The position numbers were made by a program, and so were the translations under genes. This document shows, piece after piece, positions 9,340 to 17,733 of a DNA stretch of 61,316 nt. A model generated the notes under the pieces. That model was not told where the DNA came from. It saw only the letters and a list, made by a program, of their open reading frames with translations, and did not search any database. The stretch's first letter is position 1. Every line of letters begins with the position of its first letter. Source of the stretch: RZZS01 sp964498755 (GTDB lineage Bacteria; Pseudomonadota; Alphaproteobacteria; Micavibrionales; Micavibrionaceae); contig CAZCIB010000012.1 of NCBI GenBank assembly GCA_964498755.1, positions 1-61,316 on the forward strand, read 5' to 3'.

Positions 9340-11755
9340 CGAGCCCCGCCTCTCTTAGAATTTCGGCTTCCATATCTTCGAGCGCATAGTCTTCCGCATC
9401 TTTTTTATTTAGCGTTTCCCGGTTGATTTGCAGAACGGACGGCACGGCGAAAGGCGAGATTTTTTTCAGCGCGCGGTGTTCGATTTTACCGTCGAAAGCG
9501 TGCAGCAGCTCCCGTACCCGATCCGCATCCACGAGCGCGTGCTGCGCGTCCTGATAAGCCGCCCTTAACAGGACGTGATCCGGCTCGTACTTCATCAGCG
9601 CGTCATAAATCAGATCCGTGCTGGCAAGGATCTGCCGCCCGGTTTTCTCCCGCCCCGGAAAGCGCCGCTCGATCAGCCCAGAAATTAATGCGCCGTCGCG
9701 AAACAGGCGCTTTATCAAAGGCGTTTCGAACAGCCATTCCTCGAACTCCTCGTACATCAGTCCGGGATTGAATATCTCTGCCGGGTTCTCCGGCTTTTTA
9801 AAGGACCAGACGGTCAGCGCGTAATCCGTCATCACAAATCCGAGCGGTTTTAAATCCATGCGCTTCATGCGCCGCATGACCAAAAACCCGAGCGTCTGGT
9901 TGGCGTTCCACCCCGCAAACGTGTAAGCCGCCATGTAATGCTTGCGCTTGCGCGGGAATGTCTCGATGACGAGTTTGTCCCGGCCCGGCAGAAGGGATTT
10001 TTCGCTCTGGAGCTTTAGCCAGTCGCCGACCTGTTCCGGCAGCTGCGCCCGGATTTCCGGATCGCCGATCACGCCGCGCACGGCCTCGGCCAAATGCGTC
10101 GACAGCGGCATGCGCCCGCCCGCGTAACTCGGGATCTGCGCGTGTTTGTCTTTGGAAGGTCTGGCTTTGACGATGGCGTTATGCGCGCTCTCGAATTCGA
10201 GCACGCGCCCGCCGAATAAAAAGGTATCGCCCGGCGAGAGGTTTTGAACAAAGCTCTCCTCGATCTTGCCGAGCGTGCGCGCGCGCACCATCACTTTCAA
10301 AAGCGGCGCTTCGACGATCGTACCGATATTCATGCGGTAACGCCGCGCATCGGCTTTGTTCCGCAAGGCGTAATGACCGGGATTGTGCGCGTCCTCGATC
10401 AAACGGCTGAAGCGTTCATAAGATTGCAGCGCATAGCCGCCGTCTTTGACGAAATGCAAAACGTCGTCGAAATCCTTGCGCGTTAAACGCCGGTAGGGCC
10501 ACGCGCGGCAAACTTCGCCGTAAAGCAGGTCTGCGTAAAAAGGCCCGCTGCAGGCGGTTGCGAAGATATGCTGCGCCAGGACGTCAAGCCCGCCATCCCT
10601 GACGGCGAGCCCGTCCAGCGCGCCTTTCCCGATTTCGCCGATGGCGGCAAGGCATTCGACGTATTCGAGCCTGTTCGTGGGGACGAGCACGGCGCGGCTG
10701 GGCTCGTTCAGGCGGTGATTCGAGCGCCCGATCCTTTGCAGCAAACGGCTCACGCCTTTGGGCGCGCCGATCTGGATGACAAGATCAACTTCCGCCCAGT
10801 CGAGACCAAGATCCAGCGAGCCGGTGGCGACGACGCAATTCAGCTGGCCCGAGGCCATATGCGCCTCGACCTTGCGGCGCAATTCCTTCTCGAGCGAGCC
10901 GTGATGAATGCCGATCCCGAGATTGTCCTCATTATATTCCCACAGACTCTGGAACATGAACTCCGCCTGCGCGCGGGTGTTCACGAAAATAACCGTCATC
11001 CGCGCGGATTGGACAAGGGCGTAAATACGCTCAACCGCATAACTTGCCGAATGGCCCGACCACGGCATGCGGCCTTCGGGATGCAGGATTTCGACTTCTG
11101 GCCGGACAGCCCGCGGGACTTCGATGATCTTGCCGTTCTTGCGGCAGAGCCAGTCTTTCGCCGTATCCTTATCCGCAAGCGTCGCCGACAGGCCGATCCG
11201 CCGCGCGGACGGCGCATGCGCGCTCAATCGCTCCAGATTCAGACTGAGCAAATCAGCGCGCTTCGTATGCAAAAACGCGTGAAGTTCATCAACGATCACA
11301 TATTTCAGATGCTTGAAATATGTCTGCGCGTCGGCGTAAGACAGCAGCAGGGCCAGCGATTCCGGCGTCGTCATCAAAATATCCGGCGGCTTGTTTTTCT
11401 GACGCTGGCGGCGCGATTGCGGCGTATCGCCTGTGCGGGTTTCGTAAGTGAAATTTAAACCGAGCTCCTGCGCGGGCCTGCCGATATTCCTGTGCACGTC
11501 CACGGCCAGCGCCTTGAGCGGCGAGATATAAAGCGTATGCAGTTTGCCGTTCGATCCGTTTTCATGCAAATCCACAAGAGACGGCAGGAAACCGGACAGG
11601 GTTTTGCCTGCGCCGGTCGGGGCGAAGACGATGAAATCCTGTCCTGATTCCGCCGCTCTTATCGCGTCGATCTGATGCGTAAACCAGTCCCAGCCTTTCT
11701 TTCGGATCCAGCCGGTGAGAGGGTGGTTTGAAAGCGCGGGGGGAAGGGCGGACAT
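9326..11755 (-). CDS. Ligase-associated Lhr-type DEXH-box DNA helicase
   Basis: This superfamily-2 DNA helicase (809 aa) is of the Lhr-Core type. Walker A is APTGAGKT (45-52), the Walker B box is DELHAF, motif III is SATLAD, and motif VI is QRIGRSNHR. A winged-helix and Lhr-specific region fill the C-terminal half. I start at ATG 11755 with GGGGA upstream; an in-frame TTG at 11773 would add six residues. The gene is divergent from the exonuclease-ligase pair with about 80 bp between starts and is coupled to pdeM. The inferred role is ATP-dependent 3'-to-5' unwinding in repair with the neighbouring nucleases and ligase. Confidence 0.92.
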   Translation of the reverse strand: MSALPPALSNHPLTGWIRKKGWDWFTHQIDAIRAAESGQDFIVFAPTGAGKTLSGFLPSLVDLHENGSNGKLHTLYISPLKALAVDVHRNIGRPAQELGLNFTYETRTGDTPQSRRQRQKNKPPDILMTTPESLALLLSYADAQTYFKHLKYVIVDELHAFLHTKRADLLSLNLERLSAHAPSARRIGLSATLADKDTAKDWLCRKNGKIIEVPRAVRPEVEILHPEGRMPWSGHSASYAVERIYALVQSARMTVIFVNTRAQAEFMFQSLWEYNEDNLGIGIHHGSLEKELRRKVEAHMASGQLNCVVATGSLDLGLDWAEVDLVIQIGAPKGVSRLLQRIGRSNHRLNEPSRAVLVPTNRLEYVECLAAIGEIGKGALDGLAVRDGGLDVLAQHIFATACSGPFYADLLYGEVCRAWPYRRLTRKDFDDVLHFVKDGGYALQSYERFSRLIEDAHNPGHYALRNKADARRYRMNIGTIVEAPLLKVMVRARTLGKIEESFVQNLSPGDTFLFGGRVLEFESAHNAIVKARPSKDKHAQIPSYAGGRMPLSTHLAEAVRGVIGDPEIRAQLPEQVGDWLKLQSEKSLLPGRDKLVIETFPRKRKHYMAAYTFAGWNANQTLGFLVMRRMKRMDLKPLGFVMTDYALTVWSFKKPENPAEIFNPGLMYEEFEEWLFETPLIKRLFRDGALISGLIERRFPGREKTGRQILASTDLIYDALMKYEPDHVLLRAAYQDAQHALVDADRVRELLHAFDGKIEHRALKKISPFAVPSVLQINRETLNKKDAEDYALEDMEAEILREAGLDETH

Positions 11756-11835
11756 GATTACTTTCCCCCGCAAGAGAGAAACGGGGCCGGGAAGCCGGGC
11801 GTGACCTGGTTGCGTATCGGCCTAGTTATCTTCCC

Positions 11836-12822
11836 ATGAGTATCCTGAACCATCAGCTTTATATAGAGCGCGCCGATGCGTTTATCGATCCCGCGAGGCC
11901 CGTTCGGACCGCCATCGTCACGCACGGCCACGCCGATCACGCGCGCGCCGGTCATGACAGGGTCATTGCCACGCCCGAAACAATCGCCATCATGAAAGCC
12001 CGATACGGCGAGAACGCCGCAAAGGATTTCCGGCCCTTGCCCTATCGTGAAACGATCGATATGGGCGGCGTTCGCATTACGCTTTACCCGGCGGGCCACG
12101 TGCTGGGCAGCGCGCAGGCGTTGCTGGAATATAATGGCGAAAGAATTGTCGTGACCGGCGATTACAAGCGCGGTCAGGATTCCACATGCGCGGATTTTGA
12201 AGTCGTGCCCTGCGATATACTCGTGACCGAGGCGACGTTCGGCATGCCGGTTTTTCAGCATCCGGACCCGAAGGCCGAAATCGCCAAGCTGTTTCAGTCC
12301 ATGCAGGAATTCCCGGACCGCGCGCATCTGATCGGCGCATACGCCCTGGGCAAGGCGCAGCGCGTGATCAGGCTTTTGCGCGAGAGCGGCTACGACGCGC
12401 CGGTTTACCTGCACGGCGCGATGAAAAAACTTTGCGATCTTTTCCGTGAACACGGCATTGATCTGGGCGAATTGCGAGACGCGACGGTCCGGGAAAAAGA
12501 GAACTTCAAAGGCGCGCTCGTGATCGGCCCGCCATCCGCGCTTAAGGATCAGTGGTCGCGGCGCTTTCATGATCCGGTCATATGCGCGGCTTCGGGCTGG
12601 ATGCAAATCAAGCAGCGCGCGCGGCAGAGCGGCGTTGAATTGCCGCTGGTCATTTCCGATCACGCCGACTGGAACGAACTTTGCCAGACGATACATGAAA
12701 CCGGCGCATCGAAAATCCGGGTGACTCACGGGCGGGACGACGCGCTTGTACATTACTGCCGCGGCAAAGGGCTGGAGGCCGAGCCGCTGTCGCTACAGGG
12801 AAGAGGAGAGGAAGAGGAATGA
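11836..12822 (+). CDS. Ligase-associated MBL-fold exonuclease
   Basis: This metallo-beta-lactamase/beta-CASP-like nuclease (328 aa) is of the ligase-associated family. The metal site THGHADH spans 29-35. A later GHVLGSAQ and TGDYKRG follow the SNM1/CPSF pattern, and a C-terminal SDHADW box supplies further ligands. The family is annotated as a DNA exonuclease of the same four-gene repair cluster. The stop overlaps the ligase start by 4 bp, so the two are translationally coupled. It starts 80 bp from the divergent helicase gene, and the intervening DNA must hold both promoters. Confidence 0.9.
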   Translation: MSILNHQLYIERADAFIDPARPVRTAIVTHGHADHARAGHDRVIATPETIAIMKARYGENAAKDFRPLPYRETIDMGGVRITLYPAGHVLGSAQALLEYNGERIVVTGDYKRGQDSTCADFEVVPCDILVTEATFGMPVFQHPDPKAEIAKLFQSMQEFPDRAHLIGAYALGKAQRVIRLLRESGYDAPVYLHGAMKKLCDLFREHGIDLGELRDATVREKENFKGALVIGPPSALKDQWSRRFHDPVICAASGWMQIKQRARQSGVELPLVISDHADWNELCQTIHETGASKIRVTHGRDDALVHYCRGKGLEAEPLSLQGRGEEEE

Positions 12823-14387
12823 AAGACTTCTCGCGTCTTCTCGAAAAGCTCGCCTTGACCCCGTCGCGTAACCGGAAAATCGAGTTGCTGGCTGGATATT
12901 TCCGCCGGACGAACGATCCGGACCGGGGTTATGCGCTCGCGATTTTGACGGATAATCTCTCGTTTCAAAACCTGAAAGCCGCGCATCTGAAACATCTGGC
13001 GCGCGAACACGTTGATCCGTATCTGTTTGATTTGTCCTATGATTACGTTGGCGATCTGGCCGAGACGATTGCGCTGATCTGGCCGTATCATGAGAGCTCT
13101 GAAGACCTGCCGTCGTTAACCGGACTTATTACGCAACTTGACGAAATTCAAAAATCCGCCCTGCCGGATTATGTGGCCGGGCTTCTTTCGAACGCGCAGC
13201 CGCATGAACGCTGGGCGATCGTCAAGCTGGCGACCGGCGGTTTGCGCATCGGCGTTTCGGCCCGTCTGGCGAAGACCGCGCTGGCGTTTATGAGCGGTCA
13301 GGATTTACAGGAGATCGAGGAAATCTGGCACGGCCTGCGCCCGCCCTACGAAGCCTTATTCGCGTGGCTGGAGGGCCGCGAGGAAAAGCCCGAAATTCGC
13401 CACAGCGATCTTTTTCATCCGCTCATGCTTTCCAATCCCGTGGATGCGGATAAAGACTTTCCGGACATGAACCCTGCGGATTATCAGGCCGAATGGAAAT
13501 GGGACGGCATCCGGGTTCAGCTTGTTCTGGATGGCGCGCGCAAGGCGATGTATTCGCGTACGGGCGACGATATTTCACAAAGTTTTCCCGATGTGATGGA
13601 AGCGGCGCAAGGGCGGGGCGTTCTGGACGGGGAGTTGCTGGCCGGCCGGGATTTTTCGCCGTCCACGTTCAACGATTTACAGCAAAGACTGAATCGTAAA
13701 ACGGTCAGCAAAAAAAGCCTCGTGCAATACCCGGCCTTTGTGCGCGTATACGATATTCTCTTTGACGAAGCCGAAGACCTGCGCAGGCTTCCTTTGTCCG
13801 GGAGACGCGCGCGCCTTGAAAGCTGGTTCGGGAAATATCCGCAGGAACGCCTCGATCTTTCCGCGCTGCTCGCTTTTGCGGACTGGGAGGAGCTCGGCGA
13901 AATCCGCGCGGCGGGCGCGGACGATTACGGCCATGAAGGCGTGATGATCAAACGCAGGGATTCGGTTTACGTCCCGGGCCGCCCGAAAGGCCTGTGGTAT
14001 AAATGGAAGCGCGATCCGAAGCTCATCGATGCGGTGCTGATGTATGCGCAGCGCGGACACGGAAAACGCTCGTCCTTTTATTCCGACTATACGTTTGGCG
14101 TCTGGAGCGGCGATGAGATCGTCCCGGTCGGCAAGGCCTATTTCGGCTTTACCGATGACGAACTGCGCGAACTGGATAAATTCGTGCGCAATAACACGAC
14201 AGCGCGCTTCGGCCCGGTGCGCGAGGTGAAAAAAGAGCTTGTCCTCGAAATCGCCTTCGACAGTGCCCATGAAAGCCCGCGGCATAAATCCGGCCTGGCG
14301 CTGCGTTTCCCGCGTATCAGCCGCATCCGCCGGGACAAGCCCGCCCGCGAAGCCGACACGGTTGAGCGGGTAAGGGGGTTTTTATGA
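12819..14387 (+). CDS. ATP-dependent DNA ligase (repair-cluster type)
   Basis: This 522-residue ATP-dependent DNA ligase has an N-terminal DNA-binding domain (about 1-195), then a nucleotidyltransferase domain. The adenylated Lys lies in EWKWDGIR (K227), in the KxDGxR motif. Motifs DGELLA, EGVMIKR and WYKWKRD follow, with an OB-fold from about 410. The three-domain layout resembles archaeal/eukaryal ligase I rather than short LigD-type enzymes. Bacteria of this kind also carry NAD-dependent LigA, so this is a repair ligase. It acts with the exonuclease, helicase and MPE encoded beside it. The last 6 bp overlap the convergent orphan gene. Confidence 0.93.
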   Translation: MKDFSRLLEKLALTPSRNRKIELLAGYFRRTNDPDRGYALAILTDNLSFQNLKAAHLKHLAREHVDPYLFDLSYDYVGDLAETIALIWPYHESSEDLPSLTGLITQLDEIQKSALPDYVAGLLSNAQPHERWAIVKLATGGLRIGVSARLAKTALAFMSGQDLQEIEEIWHGLRPPYEALFAWLEGREEKPEIRHSDLFHPLMLSNPVDADKDFPDMNPADYQAEWKWDGIRVQLVLDGARKAMYSRTGDDISQSFPDVMEAAQGRGVLDGELLAGRDFSPSTFNDLQQRLNRKTVSKKSLVQYPAFVRVYDILFDEAEDLRRLPLSGRRARLESWFGKYPQERLDLSALLAFADWEELGEIRAAGADDYGHEGVMIKRRDSVYVPGRPKGLWYKWKRDPKLIDAVLMYAQRGHGKRSSFYSDYTFGVWSGDEIVPVGKAYFGFTDDELRELDKFVRNNTTARFGPVREVKKELVLEIAFDSAHESPRHKSGLALRFPRISRIRRDKPAREADTVERVRGFL

Positions 14388-15026
14388 AGGCTCTTCAAGA
14401 AAAGGGGCAAGTTCTTTGGGCGAGGAAATGCGCACTGGCTTTCTTTTTTTCTGCTCTTCTTCGATAATTGTTCTGTGTTTTGTTCGCAGCTTTTCAAAGG
14501 GCTGATTTCCCTTAGGAAAAACTTGATCATAAGATATATCTTCAACTCTCATGGCAGGTTCTTCGTAACTAAGGCCTAGTTTTGAGAGCATCCTTTTTTG
14601 CTGCTTGGTGACGTCTACATCGAATATGGATTTTGTGAAACACCATTTGAGCCAGTGCCTGTTTCCTTTATTTTCTTGCCAACTAAAAGTAACCTTTAAC
14701 CAACCATCTGCTTCTTGTTGATAGGGTGAAACACCCAAGCCCAGCTCCATTAAGTCATCATGTTTGCTATAGACGCAACTATAAAAATCACCCGAACGGC
14801 TTATCCATCCATAATCTAAGTTCGGCAATAGCACTTCGTTCAGCAAGTAACGCGCGATAATTTCGTCCCGAAAATCAGAAAAACTTTCTGCTTCGAAAAG
14901 GGAGCGCGATTTCAATTCTATTGGAGTAAAGTTATGGCGTCCGCCTGAGGCGTTGCACCATTCAAGGCCAAGGAAGCTTCTTTTAAGTGTCCATATTACT
15001 CCGTTTTCTTCTTTGAATAATGGCAT
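14382..15026 (-). CDS. Hypothetical protein, AT-rich orphan
   Basis: I do not recognise this 214-residue protein. It is soluble, rich in Trp, Phe and charged residues, and has no signal peptide or membrane helix. The start at ATG 15026 is fixed by an excellent AAGGAGGT Shine-Dalgarno 5 bp upstream; an in-frame upstream start at 15065 lacks one. Base composition is visibly more AT-rich than the flanking ligase and acyl-CoA ligase genes, suggesting recent acquisition. It converges on the ligase gene with a 6-bp overlap and is divergent from the acyl-CoA ligase. No function is assigned. Confidence 0.75.
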   Translation of the reverse strand: MPLFKEENGVIWTLKRSFLGLEWCNASGGRHNFTPIELKSRSLFEAESFSDFRDEIIARYLLNEVLLPNLDYGWISRSGDFYSCVYSKHDDLMELGLGVSPYQQEADGWLKVTFSWQENKGNRHWLKWCFTKSIFDVDVTKQQKRMLSKLGLSYEEPAMRVEDISYDQVFPKGNQPFEKLRTKHRTIIEEEQKKRKPVRISSPKELAPFLEEPS

Positions 15027-15210
15027 TATAAACCTCCTTGAATATCCCGTTGAGTCATTAAACAAGTTTCAATAATGTTGCAAGCTGTTTTATGGCCAGC
15101 CCCCACATGCAGAGCGGAAAAGCGCCGCGCTCGCTATCTTCACGTTTGCCGTCTTGGTCGCGCAAAAAATTCGTGCGATCATGGCGCTGGACAGAATAAG
15201 GATACAGCCC

Positions 15211-16893
15211 ATGACCGCAGAAACCGATTATCCCTGGCGCGCGCATTACCCGGAAAATATTGACTGGAACGCCGATCTTGAGGGCGCGCCCGTTTACGAG
15301 ATGCTGGCCGAAACGGCAGTAAAATTCCCGGACAGGCCCGCATTCGATTTTATGGGCAAGAAATGGACTTGGGGCGAGATCGACGCGTTGGCCCTGAAAT
15401 TCGCCAAAGGCGTTCAGGACAGGCTGGGCGTTAAAAAAGGCCAGAGGGTCGGGCTGTTCCTGCCGAACTCGCCGTATTATCTCGTCGCTTATTACGGCCT
15501 TGCGCGCGCTGGGGCGGTTATCGTCAATCTCAATCCGCTTTACGCCGAGCGCGAGCTTTCGAAGCTTATTGAGGATTCCGACTGCCGCCTGATCGTCACG
15601 GCGGATCTGAAGCTCACCTACGATAAAATGCACGCCATGCTGCACGCCAGCGCTTTGGAAAAGCTTGTTCTCTGCCCGTTCGCGGACGCTTTGCCGTTTC
15701 CGAAGAACGCGTTGTTCAAGCTCTTCAAGGGCAAGGACATCGCAAAGCCGGAGCATGAATCGCGCTTTGTCTGGTGGGATGACCTGCTGAACAATGACGG
15801 CAAGCCTTACCCGGTAGAAATCGATCCGGACAAGGACGTCGCCGTGTTTCAATACACGGGCGGGACGACCGGCCTGCCCAAGGGCGCGATGCTCACCCAT
15901 ACGAATATCACGGCCAACGCGCGGCAATGCGATCTCTGGTTCCCGATGAGCAATGACGGGGAGGAGCGCATGCTCGGAGTCTTACCTTTCTTCCATGTCT
16001 TCGCCATGACCGCGATCATGAATATGAGCGTGCGCAAGGGCTTCGAGATTATCGCCACGCCGCGTTTCGACCTGAACCAGACGCTTAAAATTATCCAGAA
16101 GCAAAAGCCGCATTACTTCCCGGCCGTGCCCGCGATTTATAACGCGATCATCAACTGCCCCAAACGCGGGAAATACGATCTGTCGTCCTTAAGGTTCTGC
16201 GTGTCGGGCGGCGCGCCGCTCCCGGTCGAGGTGAAAAAGCAGTTCGAAGAAATGACCGGCTGCACAGTCGTTGAAGGCTATGGATTAACGGAGGCCTCTC
16301 CGGTCGTTTGCGTCAATCCTGCGGAGAGCGAGAACAAGGCGGGCTCGATCGGCCTGCCCCTGCCCGGCACGGTCGTTGAAATCATCGATCCCGACAAGGG
16401 CGATAAGCTCGGCGTCGGCGAGCGCGGGGAATTATGCGTGCGTGGCCCGCAGGTCATGGCCGGGTACTGGAACCGCGAGAAAGACAGCGCCGCCGCGCTC
16501 AAGGGTGGCTGCCTGCATACGGGCGACGTCGCGATCATGGACGCGCAGGGCTACGTCTTTATCGTCGACCGAATCAAGGACATGATCATCACCAACGGCT
16601 ATAACGTCTATCCGCGCAACGTCGAGGAAGCGATCTACCTGCACCCGAACGTCGAGGAATGCATCGTCGCCGGCCTGCCCGACAAAAACCGCGGCGAGAT
16701 CGTCAAGGCGTGGATCAAGTGCAAGGACAACCGCCAGATGAGCGCTGACGATCTGAAAGAATTTCTCAAGGACAAACTCTCGCCGATGGAAATCCCCAGG
16801 CATATCGAATTCCGCGATCAACCTTTGCCCAAAACCATGATTGGCAAGCTATCGCGCAAGGATTTGTTAGAGGAGGAGAGGGGGAGAAATTAA
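15211..16893 (+). CDS. fadD: Long-chain fatty acid CoA ligase
   Basis: This 560-residue ANL-superfamily enzyme activates fatty acids to acyl-CoA via an acyl-adenylate. The AMP-binding P-loop is YTGGTTGLPKG (215-225). Later motifs are GYGLTEASPV, TGDVAIMDAQG and VDRIKDMI, and a C-terminal catalytic Lys lies in KTMIGKLSRK. I start at ATG 15211 because AAGGA lies 8 bp upstream. ATG codons at 15154 and 15181 give poorly supported extensions. Chain-length preference cannot be read from sequence, so the fadD name rests on overall similarity. It is monocistronic, convergent with an orphan gene and pheT. Confidence 0.88.
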   Translation: MTAETDYPWRAHYPENIDWNADLEGAPVYEMLAETAVKFPDRPAFDFMGKKWTWGEIDALALKFAKGVQDRLGVKKGQRVGLFLPNSPYYLVAYYGLARAGAVIVNLNPLYAERELSKLIEDSDCRLIVTADLKLTYDKMHAMLHASALEKLVLCPFADALPFPKNALFKLFKGKDIAKPEHESRFVWWDDLLNNDGKPYPVEIDPDKDVAVFQYTGGTTGLPKGAMLTHTNITANARQCDLWFPMSNDGEERMLGVLPFFHVFAMTAIMNMSVRKGFEIIATPRFDLNQTLKIIQKQKPHYFPAVPAIYNAIINCPKRGKYDLSSLRFCVSGGAPLPVEVKKQFEEMTGCTVVEGYGLTEASPVVCVNPAESENKAGSIGLPLPGTVVEIIDPDKGDKLGVGERGELCVRGPQVMAGYWNREKDSAAALKGGCLHTGDVAIMDAQGYVFIVDRIKDMIITNGYNVYPRNVEEAIYLHPNVEECIVAGLPDKNRGEIVKAWIKCKDNRQMSADDLKEFLKDKLSPMEIPRHIEFRDQPLPKTMIGKLSRKDLLEEERGRN

Positions 16894-16899
16894 AAACTG

Positions 16900-16916
16900 C
16901 CCCTCAAAACCCCGCC
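16900..16916. repeat. Remnant of a pheT-like 3' end (copy A)
   Basis: This 17-bp stretch is identical to 17738-17754 at the end of pheT. On the minus strand the surrounding bases read in frame as Ala-Ala-Ala-Gly-Gly-Val-Leu-Arg-Gly-Ser-Phe-stop. The pheT C-terminus reads Ala-Ala-Lys-Thr-Gly-Gly-Val-Leu-Arg-Gly-stop. It lies between the fadD stop and the end of the orphan gene 16954-17724. Confidence 0.55.
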
Positions 16917-16953
16917 TGCTGCCGCCATGCCAGCGCAAAAATTGTTGCATTTC

Positions 16954-17724
16954 CTAAATCTCAGGGGCGTCCGGTCCTGTTCGAACAGGCGTCATTCTAT
17001 GCCGGCTGAGGCCATGCTTCTTTTCAACTTCAGAAATTTTTTCCCGGATTGTCTGCTCCAGCTTTGTATCCCCGGTGACAAGGCGGCGCATTTCGGCAAG
17101 ATCTTTTGCGTATTCTTGGCGCGCGCCCTGCTCGTTGTCAGGATCAAAGTGATTAATCATATCAATGAAAATTTCGCTCATGCTCACATTTTGCAACGTC
17201 CGGAAAAGCAGCAGAAACCTGAGGCGAACATCATTGAATTCATGTATGTTCGCTAACTTGAAATCGCTTTCTTTCTTATAAAAGCCCGAATCTATTTTTG
17301 CGAGCTGTACAGTTTCTCTAAACGCTTCTTCTGCGGGAACGTCCTTATTCTCAACTTCCGCTATTTTATGACCGAAAAGTACAACGGCCAGAACCTGTTC
17401 ATGTCCGGGATCATTTTCATCGATAAAGTCCTGCAGGAAATAAGGGACTGACAGCGCATTGGTTTCAAGGGCAGCCAAATCGCTCGCCGCCCATTTGTGC
17501 CGAAGCTCCTTCGGATACCGTGATTGCGAACGTTCCTCTTCACTCAGATTGTTCCACCATTCATCGCGGCTTTTTTGACTCCGAATACTGGCGTCTCGCG
17601 AGCTGCTAATGTACTGACCTGTTGCCCAGAGCATAAGAGGGCTTTCTTCAACGCCAATATGCCTGAGAAGGCGTTCCGCCGTGCAGGTTCCTTCGAGAAA
17701 AGAAGCATATATATCCCTGCTCAT
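16954..17724 (-). CDS. Hypothetical protein inserted after pheT
   Basis: I do not recognise this 256-residue, mostly alpha-helical, soluble protein. It is charged throughout, with a coiled-coil-like segment near 205-240 and no signal peptide. The ATG at 17724 has AGAGGA 6 bp upstream, which overlaps the pheT stop region, so it is probably translated from the pheT transcript. Composition is AT-richer than pheT and fadD. It lies exactly between two copies of a pheT-like 3' end (17738-17754 and 16900-16916), which suggests insertion into the end of pheT with a displaced remnant left behind. Confidence 0.75.
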   Translation of the reverse strand: MSRDIYASFLEGTCTAERLLRHIGVEESPLMLWATGQYISSSRDASIRSQKSRDEWWNNLSEEERSQSRYPKELRHKWAASDLAALETNALSVPYFLQDFIDENDPGHEQVLAVVLFGHKIAEVENKDVPAEEAFRETVQLAKIDSGFYKKESDFKLANIHEFNDVRLRFLLLFRTLQNVSMSEIFIDMINHFDPDNEQGARQEYAKDLAEMRRLVTGDTKLEQTIREKISEVEKKHGLSRHRMTPVRTGPDAPEI

Positions 17725-17733
17725 AAAATTCCT

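Noticed and set aside
10568..11458. A 296-codon open frame on the plus strand opposite the Lhr helicase
   Set aside because: It is the antisense of a motif-rich helicase frame and has no recognisable domain; GC-rich genes often produce such shadows.
15058..15927. A 289-codon minus-strand frame opposite the 5' part of fadD
   Set aside because: It is antisense to a well-supported acyl-CoA ligase with all motifs on the other strand.
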